Assembly: GCA_002786025.1 (NCBI GenBank)
Contig: NHNW01000007.1
Span: forward strand, 372,001 to 436,000
From: Zasmidium citrigriseum
Lineage: Eukaryota > Ascomycota > Dothideomycetes > Mycosphaerellales > Mycosphaerellaceae
Direction: 5' to 3'
DNA length: 64,000 nt
The notes beneath the pieces were generated by a model, which ran no database searches, was not told where the DNA came from, and worked only from the letters and a program-made list of their open reading frames with translations. Below, piece after piece: positions 10,296 through 21,331 of the stretch. The translations under genes and the position numbers were made by a program. The stretch's first letter is position 1. Every line of letters begins with the position of its first letter.

Positions 10296-12618
10296 ATGTC
10301 TTCGCGAATGACGCCGAAGGATTGGGCCAGGTTTATTCGACAACACTTCTGGCCATATGTCAGAGCTTCAAGCACACGGAGGAATACCAGCGGTCCAGTG
10401 AGCAGAGCATTGCTCACGGAGTCGTTTGTGTTCGACATGCTTGACACTGCGGGGGTTCCAAACGTTCGCAGTACGTCTACGTGTCTTTGGGAACTGGTGG
10501 CTACAGACTTACCCTTATAGGTATCGAATATGCTCGGGCGGATGGCTCCTTCGTCAAAAACGCGCCTCGAGGCTGGACCGACCTTTCTGCCCTGCAGCGT
10601 CTCGAAGCAGCAATGGCGAATGACGATTTGCAGCATCTACCATTCGACGTCAAATACTACGAGTATGTCACGGACAGACACGGCTTACATTATGCCTTTC
10701 GACCTACCTCACGAGAGGAAGAGCGGAATGTTGCTGTCTACATATGCAAGTTCCAAGATCTGGACGACTACGTCGCTCTTGTTCCGCGAGCAGTATGGGA
10801 CGCCAATACGGACTTCCATTATGATACCATGCCATTGGTGCTGCTTCTGAAAGCTTGGTGTGCCCCGTTCATGGTGCACAAAGATGACATAAAGGTCGCC
10901 GTGGAGCGAATCTTGCATGCAAAGGAGAACCACTGGTACCAAAATCCGACCACAAATGTAGTACTTGAGGGTTGGACACCGGCTGAAGACACGTACGACT
11001 CAGACTTCTTTCTGCCCAGGACTTTGGACGAAGGGGGTGGAGCAAGAATTACAAATTCATACACAGCCATCTTGAAGCTCTGGAAAGATATCGCAGCTCT
11101 GGTAGATGCAGGCGCTGTCACTGACATTCGGGTGCAATTGAATCCGATAGCCCCATTGCTGTGCGACTTCCTTTTGCAGGTACCCGGAATCGAGGCCCCC
11201 ATTCGTATCGAACACAAACTGACGACCGTCGGCGCTGGACCCTTCACGTTCGCTACGGGAGCACATTCGCCTTTCTGGAGAACACGAGCCTGGCATTATG
11301 TGATTTGTCAAATCGATCGGCCAGGTCAATCTCAGAGCTTCATGTGTTTTGCACGGCACGAGGTCCAGTCCTCCTGGGCTAGCGGCTATCGAATACCCGA
11401 GAGCGACATCAAAGATTGCAATCGATTCACAGGATACAACGCTCTGGCCGAGATGCTGGAATACATTGCTGATCAAGCTCGTGCAAGACAAGCGATAGCG
11501 GCTGCAGACGCGGCCATCGCAAACGCTCGTCCAGGTCAAATTGATGATGTGGCCCTCTACAGCTCCAATACTGACCTTACCAAGTGGTCTGTGGACGACG
11601 AAGACGACAAAGAGATCCTTCATCAGCGGATGCACGACGCTCTTGGCTTATCATCTCTATGGATGCCTCTTCTGGAACAATGCTGCGAGGATGGCAAGAT
11701 CATCCTGCTACCCGCCGATCCTGGACATCCATGGGGCAATGCGATGGCATTTCCATACACATGGTCATTGCAAGACCAGGAATTCTTTCGCAGCACTAAG
11801 TTGCTACCAGTCCATCTCTTCTCGAAGGTCTTGTGTGACAGAAAGGGCCTAGTCCTGCGCTTCTCCGACCTCTCCGGAGGCGGTAGATCTTGGGGCGAGC
11901 ACGGAGGTCAATTCTATGTCGCCACCATGAAGCCGAAGTACTGGCTTAAGCCGCCTCCTGAATGCCATTGGTGGAACGTTGGCACTCTGCATAAGAGGAA
12001 GACAGCACGAGATCTTGACTCTGTGCTTTTGCTGACTTCAGAAGACACCACCCAGGCCTCCAGCCGCTCCAGTCGCCAGTACCGTCAAAAGTTGACAGGC
12101 TCAGGGAACCTCAGGTGTCGAGAGTACTTCCAAAAGGTCAAGCGAATAGACATTCAGCTGGACAAACCCAAGTCAATGTACAAATCGAAACCAGCTGTGC
12201 ACATGCCCATGCAGAAAGGCAGTGATTTCCTGGCCGCAGGCGTGGAGCCATTGAATCAGCTCTTTAAGGCAAGAGACGGCACGTTGTACCGATACATTCG
12301 AGAGGCTCTCATTGGGCCAGGGGATGAAATGCGGTTTCGAAGCCCGAAGCCAACCTCTCCGAATCGAACCTTCCGCAAATCAACGTACCTGAGCGAGGGT
12401 CAAAAATTCCATCAAGTGGCGTGGGATTATGGACGTGAGTATAAATGCCTTTGCACGTCATTCAATAACTGACAGAGGATCCAGTATATCGTAAAATACG
12501 AAGGGAAGGCTTACGTCTAGACGCCCCAGATACCGAAAGCAGTGATTCTGACGAAGGATCGGGCTCAGAAGGCAAACTCGATTTGGAAGCTGATGTATCA
12601 AGGCTACGTTTGGCATGA
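10296..12618 (+). CDS. Large uncharacterised protein, possible PD-(D/E)xK-like core
   Basis: Model join 10296-10470, 10521-12434, 12485-12618, 740 aa. The first intron is 50 bp (GTACGT...TATAG). The second is 50 bp (GTGAGT, ACTGAC branch); an alternative acceptor 9 bp earlier keeps the same frame. The C terminus is acidic (TESSDSDEGSGSEG). No family is recognised with confidence. Around residues 270-290 the stretch CDFLLQVPG...IRIEHK has the D...ExK layout of restriction-endonuclease-like folds, followed by WRTRAWHYVICQ. The gene at 15138 shows a similar order of motifs, so the two may be distant relatives. This nuclease idea is inference from pattern only. Confidence 0.65.
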
Positions 12619-12730
12619 TGATTGGTATATGGGTGAACAAGTTCATGATGAGCCATACTGTCTTCGTACCTATTGTGGAATAATCTCCAATCGATATGAC
12701 ATTCCAGTGTAACTCCTGAATACCAAAGCT

Positions 12731-13435
12731 TTAAGCACGTCTCTTCTTACGTAGCTGTTCCTCCCCTTCCACCTCCTCTGACGAACGGGATCGTTTCAAT
12801 GATGTAGCTTCGGCTTTGGAATGGTGATCGTTGGCTTCCTTCTGACCTATGGACTGCGCATATTCCTGTAACAGTGAGTGAAAGCGCTGCAGGTCCATGA
12901 GCTGCATAAGGAAGTGAAACTCGTTGTTGGCGCCAAATTGAATGTGTGTGCCGTCTCGTATGATTGCCGGCGACTTGTCGAGCAATTGGAATTCGGTCAT
13001 CGATGCCCTTCGAAAATTGACATTGTATCCAGAGTCGTTCGAGAGGAGAATTTGATGTGTCTCGGTATCCACTCGAATGTTGAAATGGAATCTTTGCACT
13101 CCACTGGCTTTCGGACACCTGAAGACGTTCGTTCGACAGCTCCCGAATGAAATGGACTGTCGTCCAAGGAGCATGGCAAAGTCTAGTTTGGCGACGCAAG
13201 CAGTACGCATTCCTCGAACTTTGGTGATTGCGTGAGGAGTTGGATCGGTCAACGTGAATCGATTGAGCTTGAGTTTGAGCATGCAGTGGGCTTCTTTCGT
13301 GATAGGGACTAGAAGCGCAAAGGGGTCACATCGGCGAGGCTCTGTTGGTGGCGGCGATGATGATGGCATGATGACTTGTGGAGGCATTGCGGTAGATCGA
13401 TGGCCTCGCGTCGACGATAGGAGCAGAGCGTACAC
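12731..13435 (-). CDS. FHA-like domain protein
   Basis: Single exon, 234 aa. Residues about 85-185 look like a forkhead-associated phosphothreonine-binding fold: LLGRQSISFG, then SGVQRFHFNIRVD (SxxH-type turn), ILLSNDSGYNV (like the L.D.SsNGt strand) and a final DGTHIQFG. The tail is basic (KRSRSSEEVEGEEQLRKKRR) and could be a nuclear localisation signal. There is no kinase domain, unlike many FHA proteins. An internal ATG at 13387 is an alternative start. It is convergent with the gene ending at 12618. Confidence 0.6.
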   Translation of the reverse strand: MYALLLSSTRGHRSTAMPPQVIMPSSSPPPTEPRRCDPFALLVPITKEAHCMLKLKLNRFTLTDPTPHAITKVRGMRTACVAKLDFAMLLGRQSISFGSCRTNVFRCPKASGVQRFHFNIRVDTETHQILLSNDSGYNVNFRRASMTEFQLLDKSPAIIRDGTHIQFGANNEFHFLMQLMDLQRFHSLLQEYAQSIGQKEANDHHSKAEATSLKRSRSSEEVEGEEQLRKKRRA

Positions 13436-15137
13436 CCAAGTAATGGCCCAATGTTCGTCTGACAGACGACATGTGAGACAAGACGAGACATATCAAACCG
13501 CTCGGGCATACGACCATCTTCATACCGGACATCCTGCCTGAGATGTCTCACGCGATGTGGCTGTCATGCAGGCTCTTTGCATCAGGCTGCCAATTTGTGG
13601 ACTCACCAAAGAAGCCCCCTGGATATAATTAAAACCGCACCGCCCAGTCATTGAGAACGTGAAGTTCAAATGCTTTTTCAACAATGCCAACGACGAGAGT
13701 GAAAACGCCGACGGGGACGCCCTGAAGCTGCCATCTCACGACTCCCACTCCGCCACCGAGTATATGCAATTTTCCGGTAACGCACGCCCGTGAACGACAA
13801 CACCCCCACAAGAGCCTACGAAGGTGCCAGCTACGATGTTGACAACCACAAACCAAAAGCTACCCGGGTAGTCTTTCACTCTTGAAACTCCAAGTCAGAC
13901 ACAACTCCACCAAAGGCAACAATCCAAGACAAGAACGCCACGCAGCCTTGCAACGCAGCAGACCACTTGAAGGGTTTGCTGACATCGCCACCAAGCATCG
14001 ACTTACTACGCCGAAACATTGCAAGTCCGGTGACATCAAGAGAAGAGCCACTATAGTGGCTTTTCACAGCTGCTCAACATCAGCATACAGCCACCGTCTC
14101 ATCGAAAGACGGGCAGATTTGCGCGTCACCTGCATTGCAAATCGCATTCATGACCTGCAGCTTGAGACAACCCACTTTAGTGGACCTACCAAACCGCAGC
14201 ATGGCGCTCAGCTTCAAGCGTGAGGCGTGGACATGCACCTTCATCCATGATCTTCATAGAGATCCCAAACAAAATGTTGCAACATCAGCTCTGTCCAGAA
14301 GCGGACCTCAGATGGAAAGGGAGGGAGAGAGAGAGAGAGAAGAGGGAAGCGGAGAGGAAGGGAGGAAAGCGATAGATGCAGTCGTCAAATCGGGACACAA
14401 AGAACTCGATGTCAACGGAACCAGCGGTCGGAGAAGCAACGAACCAAAGCAAAAGAAAGGATTGTACTGGAGGCGATGCGGCAATGAGGCGCCTTCGTTC
14501 AAGGGGTGGAGGAGAAGATGGGAGCAGGCTGCCAAGAGCACTTGTATCAGGGGAAGGACGGCGGTGGCGGCGGCGGCGAAGGCGGAAGACGGGAGTTGGA
14601 AAGTCTGGCTCATATCAGCAGCAGCAGCAGCATCAAGGAACGGTTCAGCCTCGCGACCTGACCGTCAGAGATGCACTTTGAGTGGCAGCAGAGGGTCGCA
14701 ACCTGGCTGGCAACGAAGTGCAACTCGTCCAAGATGGCTGGCGCTCACATGAGTGACTACTCCTGCGGCAGGCCTGATCAACCTGCCGCGGAGTAAGTCA
14801 CTCGTGTCCCTGAGCGGATGGGATTAGATAGCCCGATGAATGCGAGTTGCAAAGAGTTGTTTGTTGAGAATCCATGTTGACCCTGAGGGATTTGTGTCTC
14901 ACGAGAGACATGTCTTACATTGCACCGGATTGAGACGCCGACGCGAGCGCTCGAGTCGAGTATTGATGCGTCGTAAGGTAGGCGTTGATGATGTCGAGGT
15001 GTTGTCGAGTATGCGGCTCGCCTGTCTCCGTATGCATGCAAACGAGTCCATTGGCGTTTGCCTGGTGAGGAGCTCTTCTTCGCTGCCGTGTTTGAACTTG
15101 AAGTCCAACGACTTAGCTCCGCCGCGGCATCGTCAAC
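13436..15137. other. 1.7 kb without a supported gene
   Basis: The open frames here are compositionally biased and lack recognisable protein character. Contents: a GA-rich microsatellite at about 14322-14345, a short CAG run at about 14619-14635, and a strong hairpin at 14747-14806 listed separately. Confidence 0.5.
14747..14806. repeat. Long near-perfect inverted repeat (hairpin)
   Basis: Left arm 14751-14772 (GAGTGACTACTCCTGCGGCAGG) and right arm 14782-14803 are reverse complements except for one single-base bulge on each side. The loop is 9 nt (CCTGATCAA). Pairing extends imperfectly a few bases further out. It is the strongest such structure seen in the window. Confidence 0.85.
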
Positions 15138-17387
15138 ATGTCAGAGCCTCTGGCAGCCCTCGATCCGCTGATAATGAGAAGTCGCGGAGCACTCTTCGAA
15201 GGCGATGTCTGTTCAGTCCTGAAACACTCTCCATATGCCGTCCGGGCAGCAGAATTTGCACTCATCGACTGGGGCATTGACTGTGACGCAGAGTACGATG
15301 TCGATGCAGGCTTCGCGGATCGATTTTGGGACCTGGATCAACGACAGCAAGGCCCTGGCCCAAGCCGAATCGTGCCTGGCGAGATCAAAAGTTCAGTGCA
15401 GCCCGACCAGAAGTTCCTCACGTCCATCGGGCAGAAGTGCCGGGTGGCTCTGACAATCTGCATTTGCGCAGGGGATCCTTCATTCGTCGACGTGATACCA
15501 AACTACCGCCAAAGCGAAACCCTCGACGACACGACTGGCCACCTCGAAGATGATGAGCACCGGCAGGTAACAACCACATATCTGAAGAAGTCCAGATTAG
15601 CAAAGACTGCGTACGGCATGGTTGATCTTTGCTCAAGCCCATATCGTATGCCGCTTCGACTGCTGCCAGAGGCTGTTCGCCGGATCAGGGCACACGTGAG
15701 AGGCGAGGTTGGTGTTTCCTTTAACTACCTCTTGAAACAGATGCTGACCTGCAGGCCATCTACGCCAATCCGTGGACAGGAGTGCCCTTTGACTGGTGGA
15801 AGCCCAAAACCATTCAGCGGACTGAGTGGCTCAAGCCAGACGAGCCCGGCCACCGTTCTGCATTCGAAGCTGCAATGGAAGTCTTCAGAGCCTTCAAGTA
15901 CCCTCCCAGGGACCTGCGCTGCGACTATCGAGCGGACTTCATTGGCGTGCAGCCCAGATTGGCGGACATGAAGCTTGTGGGAAATTCCAAGCAAGTCTTC
16001 ATCCAGATGAAGTGCGATCCGAAGCTCAGAAGTCGGAACAAGCCTCTCACTCGTGTTCCGGTCGCGCGCAATGACGGTCCAAAACGAGGTTGGTATTTTG
16101 GTTCGCACGACAGGTATGCGCTACCGGACGATCAAATAGCATCCACTGAGCTGACGGCACAGATTCGACTTCTTGTGGTATCAGTTCGAGATCTCGCAGC
16201 TGCCCAACCCTCGACCGAGGATCCAGGTTCTCTTCGTGCCAGAAAGCATCATTCCAGACTCGTTCTACACAACGACGGAAAAACTCGTGAGTTTCGACAT
16301 CGATGCATTCAAGACCAGCACAATCGGAGACGAGCCTGGCCGCGTGGGTTACTGGATCCACAAGGACGAAAATGGCAATTGGATTGAGCACGTTCAGAAG
16401 ATTGTCGAGGCATTTCCAAGTCCACGAAAGCCCGGAGATCGTCCTGCCCGCCAGCTTCCGCCCGAATTCCAGGACGACACTCAGCAGTTAAAGTTGTTCG
16501 ATGCTCCTTCCCAACATGTCGATCGCCGGGATCACGGGAAGAGAGACTACCAGAGAGTCATGACTCGTCGACATCGGAGGTTCTTCTACAGCCTCATGAC
16601 AGAATGTGCACGGCGGTATGTCCGCTCATCATCGTAGAAATGGCTGTTGAACCCCATCACTAACGGTCTCAGTCGCCAGGGAATAGTCGTCGCCTTGTCC
16701 AGAAACCACCCATGCGGAGACTTCGGCTTCGCTCGTTACGCTTGGACGCAGAAAGATATCGATCGGTTCCAAGACACGAGAACTCGGCGACCACCGCAAG
16801 TCCTTCATTCTCTTCCTCAAGATGTCGAGATTGTGCCCATCTATTACTACACACGGCATCTCGAAAGCATGCATGGCGGTCCTAATGTAACCGCATCGGA
16901 ATTCCGGCGACTCAACTCTTGCTCCTCACGAGGACTGCTCTTATGGGATTTGTACGGCCCAGATCTTGCGGAAAACGATCCACTGCCGATTTCGGTGATA
17001 CCGACTGAAGATATCGCGCCTACGGAGCCACAACGTTGCGTTTTCCAGGCCAATATGAGCGCAGGCAGTGATGTGTGGAAGGCATCGACGCCCAATGTCT
17101 CGTCCATTCTCCGGACAGGATTACAGGCTGCTGACTACGTGGTTGGAAGTGCTGGCCCTCTGTCGTACCATGAAGAAGGTTGGCAACAGTTGTGGGAGCT
17201 TTTGAACCGATTCGCCTCGGGGTTTGAGGAATTTGAGCATCCGTCAGGCATTGCACGCCTGCCGGAAGCATACAGACAGTCTTTGGTCACAGTTCATAGT
17301 CGGCTGGCAGAGGACCATGCGATGAGCGGGCACGCTGCCGAGGAAGATGAAGATTGGGATGAAGTGGCACTGGAATTGGCAATGTAG
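15138..17387 (+). CDS. Large uncharacterised protein with D...QxK motif, 4 exons
   Basis: Model join 15138-15695, 15755-16113, 16163-16615, 16673-17387, 694 aa. Introns are 59 bp (GTGAGA; an alternative donor at 15708 is also in phase), 49 bp (GTATGC, GCTGAC) and 57 bp (GTATGT, ACTAAC). Reading is continuous across all junctions, e.g. GSHDRFDFLWYQFEIS. No family is recognised. Residues about 240-272 read CDYRADFIGV...VFIQMK, a D...QxK arrangement like the D...ExK of the 10296 gene, again followed by an aromatic W/Y-rich strand. Residues about 85-115 contain VPGEIKSS, a second possible ExK. The C terminus is very acidic (EEDEDWDEV). Confidence 0.65.
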
Positions 17388-17497
17388 ATGATCATGGGAA
17401 GAAAGGAAGGGAAGGGAACTCTGGACAGTAGAACTATTCCTTGCTACGGAGCCACCTCCGGATGCTGAACCGTGCACAAACCAACACAAACGTCACC

Positions 17498-18798
17498 TTA
17501 AGCCCCCGTCTCATCTTCCTCTATCATCGCACTGATCACCTTGAAAATAATATCAGCCATCTGCAGGAATCTCTCGCGAAGGTCCTCCCTGCATCCTCGA
17601 AACCTATCTGGGTGCCAACGACGTCGCTCGGTCCTCAGTGGGGTGTTCAAGAAGCGGATCGCTTCCTTGATATCACAATCGCACACGAGAAGCGGCCGGT
17701 CAGCTCTGGCGGCTTGACAGGCGTCGATCGAGCAGTCAGGCGTCCCTGGAGGGACTGGAAACTCCGCCAGAGTGCTGTAATCCACAAAGCTACTCTCGAC
17801 CATCGTCTTCCACTCCGCTAGCTCCTTGTCACGAGCCGCATTCACTCTCTGCTTCTTCACGGGAATGGCCATCTTCTGAGGCTCGTCCGCCGGCTTGCGT
17901 TTCGACTTCTGAGGCTTCTTCTGCTTTTTCGTGGGTTTCTTCTTTTGCTGTTGGTTACTCGTTCCAGTGTCCTGCTGTTGAGCCCGCCTTTCCCACTTTG
18001 GGAGTTCGATGCCGCATACACCGATATGCATCTTGTCTATCGAGAGGTCAGCAAGAGTGCGGCCAAGAATCTCCCTACGGTATGCTTACCCACTGACTCT
18101 TCTATCTCCCTGATCTCGTTGGTCAACAAGTTTTGAACGTCTGGGTCACCCTGTTGCTCCCGTATCTCGTGCATGACGCCAATCTGCTTCTTCAGGTGGA
18201 TAATTGCCACGTCTCGAAAGTCTTTCAAGCTTTTCATTGGCGCAAGCGCAGGAAATTGGAGACGTCCAATGAAGTTGGTAAGGCCAGTCCGCTTGTCACC
18301 CAGCGCTATGGACGGTCAGCTTGATAAACCCTTAAATGGGCACGGGGCTCTTACCATCAAACCTTCCCCATGCCTCCAAGCCTTTCTGCGCGGCGTTCTC
18401 AATGTATTCGTCGGGACGTAAAAGGCCAACAGAGACGCGCCAAAGCCGCTGTCCAACACCGAGTATGTTGTGGGTTCTCATGTGACGTCGACTTCCTATG
18501 GGGCTTGCTTGTAGACGCTCTGGGGTCCAGAGAAGTCTTCGTATGGTGGTGATTGCTGGATTTGCGTGTGAGAAGTCATCTGGGTCGTCGTGGTCGCCTG
18601 GTCGTAGCTCGGGATACGCTCCTACGATCTGAAACTCTTAGCACCTATCTCGCACATCTTTCTGCTACTTACGAGACCCCAGAAGGCTGGGTTCTGACTT
18701 CCTTGTCGAATCATGTTGAGGTCAACCTCGTCGTCCGATCCACCAACATACCGACGGACTGCGGCCATCAGCGCTCGTGGGCTTACGTTGAGCGCCAT
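17498..18798 (-). CDS. Basic protein with C-terminal WHPDRF motif, 4 exons
   Basis: Model join 18798-18673, 18628-18355, 18305-18090, 18036-17498, 384 aa. Introns are 44, 49, 53 bp and one is GTAAGT-type; branches are GCTAAG, GCTGAC, GCTGAC. All junctions keep frame. The middle is a long Lys/Gln-rich stretch (about 245-300, QQQKKKPTKKQKKPQKSK), suggesting nucleic-acid binding or nuclear location. The C terminus (about 330-375) reads FLNTPLRTERRRWHPDRF followed by a helix with MADIIFKVI. This HPD-containing helix pair resembles the core of J domains as seen in many fungal proteins of unknown role. J-like function is inference. Confidence 0.7.
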
Positions 18799-19128
18799 GT
18801 TCGTCAGGTTGTTCGAGCGAGATAGGGAAACATTGGCAGCAAAGCATTCTGTACATTGATATCTAGGGAAACAGTCGCTGTGATTGCTTTTACGTCTGTC
18901 TCAGGCCTAATAGTGTCCTGCGCATGGCTCCCAGTGACTGAGACATCCAAACGCCCTAATGCATGCGTGCACTCGAGCGGTAAAAACGTTTGCGAAAGGA
19001 CTCAATGCCGTCTAGCTAACGCAATTGCATTGATCCACCTCAAAGCAATGCCTGTCTATTGCAATAGCTGCAAGAGAAAGATGACGTGCGCATCGGTCGA
19101 GTCTGGCTCGAGGTCCCGCGACCAACAC
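18799..19128. other. Intergenic, nothing recognised
   Basis: About 330 bp between two minus-strand genes. No RNA gene, repeat or ORF of note. Confidence 0.5.
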
Positions 19129-20188
19129 TCACTCTTGACCTGGGTCTTGCTGGCCTGTCTTCCTACTCTTGTGTCGCTCTCCCATTCTAGATGGCGGCTC
19201 GGCAGGACATCTTGTCTCCCCAGCGAGTGGTGTTCCCAATGATATGGCTCCCTCATAACGTGCTGTTGGATCTTGTGGTCGCGGAACAATGTCGGTTTTG
19301 AACTGCTCCGCCGAGAAAGATGGCCCAACACCAGTATTGTCTGTGATGTGCTTGTTCACGATTTGAGTGTATAGTCCAGACAAATCCGCCACTTGAAATG
19401 CTGCCATGGGCTTTTCATGGCTTGATCCTTCTGCACTCCACACGGCTGGCATTGCAAGACGATGCTCTGGCTCAGGACAAGCGCTGACTCGCTTTGCCTT
19501 GCCAGCGATCTCTTTAACGTTGGCGGTCGTTAAGACGTAGAACGTGTTTGGAGTAGCAAGTACAACCAGTGATGGTTCGGGGGTGTCGTACAGGAGATAC
19601 AAGTTAGTGGAAGCGAACTGGACAGCCCAGAGATCGGTTGAGGATGCCGGCGGGTTCATATATGCATTGCTCTTCAGATACCTCGCCCGTGGAGAGTGCC
19701 GAAAGAACGCCTCTTGCAGTTCTGGTGTCCACACGAAGTCCATGAACAGGATGTCGGGGTACTGTGAGCTGTGAAATCTGTTAGCATTGCCATAGTCTCA
19801 CAAACGAGCAAGTGACGAACCAAGGAGCTACTGGGTTTCTGTCTTTGGGCTGCAGCTCTTCTTTAACCTCTGTCCTCTTCAAAGTCATTCTTGTTGGGAG
19901 ATGGTAGAAGTATCCTCGACCTCGCTCTACTGCCAGTTCGTTCAGTCCTTGGACGATGACCTCGTTCAGTGGCAAGGCTCGATAAGTTCCTCGTCGGTTA
20001 TGATCACCAACTTCTATGGCAATCTGCTCCGCGTAGTCATCTTTCCAGAAGAATCGGCGAGTCGTTGGGATCTCTCGTAAAAGGGTGTTGTGCTTCCGCT
20101 GACGCTTCTTCGGTGCTTTTCCTAGCTGTTCCCCATCGTCTCCATCTTTGTGCTTTCGAGGTCTCGACGCCGTGGCTTTTGAGAGCAT
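19129..20188 (-). CDS. Uncharacterised protein, 2 exons
   Basis: Model join 20188-19821, 19768-19129, 335 aa. The intron is 52 bp (GTTCGT donor, GCTAAC branch, CACAG acceptor). Using the nearer AG at 19762-19763 would break frame, so the earlier AG was chosen. The N terminus is strongly basic (SRPRKHKD, KKRQRKHN) and could be a nuclear localisation signal. The remainder has regular hydrophobic spacing (LWAVQFASTNLYLLYD, LVVLATPNTFYVLTT), and the C terminus is Pro/Arg-rich. No domain recognised. The donor is non-optimal, so the exon border is less sure. Confidence 0.55.
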
Positions 20189-20410
20189 GCTCGTGTCTGC
20201 TTCCTGTGCGTGGCATCAATCAGCGAAGAAACGACCACCACCGCATGTTGCTAGATTGGTGGGGATCTCTGACGGGCACCTGCATTCACCACTTTTCCGT
20301 GACACGTTACTTCACCGACTTCAGCCGGTCCTTGGGCTAGCATTGACAACATCGCTCCCACTATCTCCAGCGATCACCCATCTCCAACGCTATCGAGACC
20401 CGCAAAGCCG

Positions 20411-20890
20411 ATGGAGAACATCAAGACTACCGCGTCCAATCTTGAGAAACGCCCCAAATGTTCTGGATGGTGCACCAAAGTCCAACGCTTGTGTGAATCT
20501 TTCTGGAAGCATCCAACGACCAACCCCGAAGACGCCTCAGCGATAGCGAGACTACTGCTTCAAGAAGATGCCCTTCAGGTAGCGCAACTTGTACTTCCTG
20601 CTCTCCGAAGAGCTGGAGAGCTATTCGACAATAATCCTCAACGTCAACGAATCCTCGATGCCACGAAGGCCGGAAGGGCAGCACTGGCCGCTGCACAAGC
20701 CGTCACACAAGCCGACTTCGACGATGAGCTGTACTCAGAGGAGAAAGAGGTGCTTCTAGAGGCTGAAATATATCGAGCAAGGATCTTACTGCACCAGAGC
20801 CGTGCATTTGGCCAGGTAGATGAAGATGAGATACGTGAGTGGTTGGATAAACGGCCCCGGGCACAGGCAAATAGGGGACACGGGAGGTAG
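20411..20890 (+). CDS. Small helical uncharacterised protein
   Basis: Single-exon reading gives 159 aa, rich in Ala/Glu/Leu, predicted helical (ARLLLQEDALQVAQLVLPALRRAGELF). A good donor (GTGAGT at 20835) suggests the real gene continues. With an acceptor at 20889-20890 the frame opens to a stop at 21102, giving 211 aa with VFRHAVRDVRLLSEAAEGF. A further coding-like stretch up to 21235 (YRFEDILSLSPKTQAKLDE) may be another exon, but no clean junction was found. Function unknown. Confidence 0.45.
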   Translation: MENIKTTASNLEKRPKCSGWCTKVQRLCESFWKHPTTNPEDASAIARLLLQEDALQVAQLVLPALRRAGELFDNNPQRQRILDATKAGRAALAAAQAVTQADFDDELYSEEKEVLLEAEIYRARILLHQSRAFGQVDEDEIREWLDKRPRAQANRGHGR

Positions 20891-21331
20891 TGGAAGTCCA
20901 TGGCCAAGTGTTTAGACATGCTGTGCGCGATGTGAGGCTTCTTTCAGAGGCGGCAGAAGGTTTTGACCATGTCATGGAGTCGCTGCTGATGGATGTTGCT
21001 GTGTTCGAGGACTCAGGAGCTTCGGACTCGACTCGGCGCTATTCTACTGCTGACTCACCTGAGATTCGTCATGTATGCGCGTGTCTCACAGTACCGCTTT
21101 GAAGACATCCTTTCTTTGTCTCCCAAGACTCAAGCAAAACTTGATGAGACTGGTAAGACCCCAGAAGTTGGTACCATTACTGTAGGAAGCGAATCAGTTT
21201 ATTCGCTGGAAGATGGAGAGCTTGAAATTTCGTAGCGTTTATGTAGACGCAACGTACTGGTAGCTACCACGGATCGTGAGATATGATGGATAGAAGGCTG
21301 CACGAGGCTGAATATCGATGGCGTTGAGACA
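20891..21331. other. Possible extra exons of the 20411 gene
   Basis: Two overlapping open stretches (20891-21102 and about 21100-21235) have protein-like composition and may belong to the gene upstream. Splice sites are not clear. Confidence 0.35.

Noticed and set aside
13882..14752. Plus-strand ORFs of 113-205 aa
   Set aside because: Span a GA microsatellite and CAG run; composition is low-complexity and no domain is seen.
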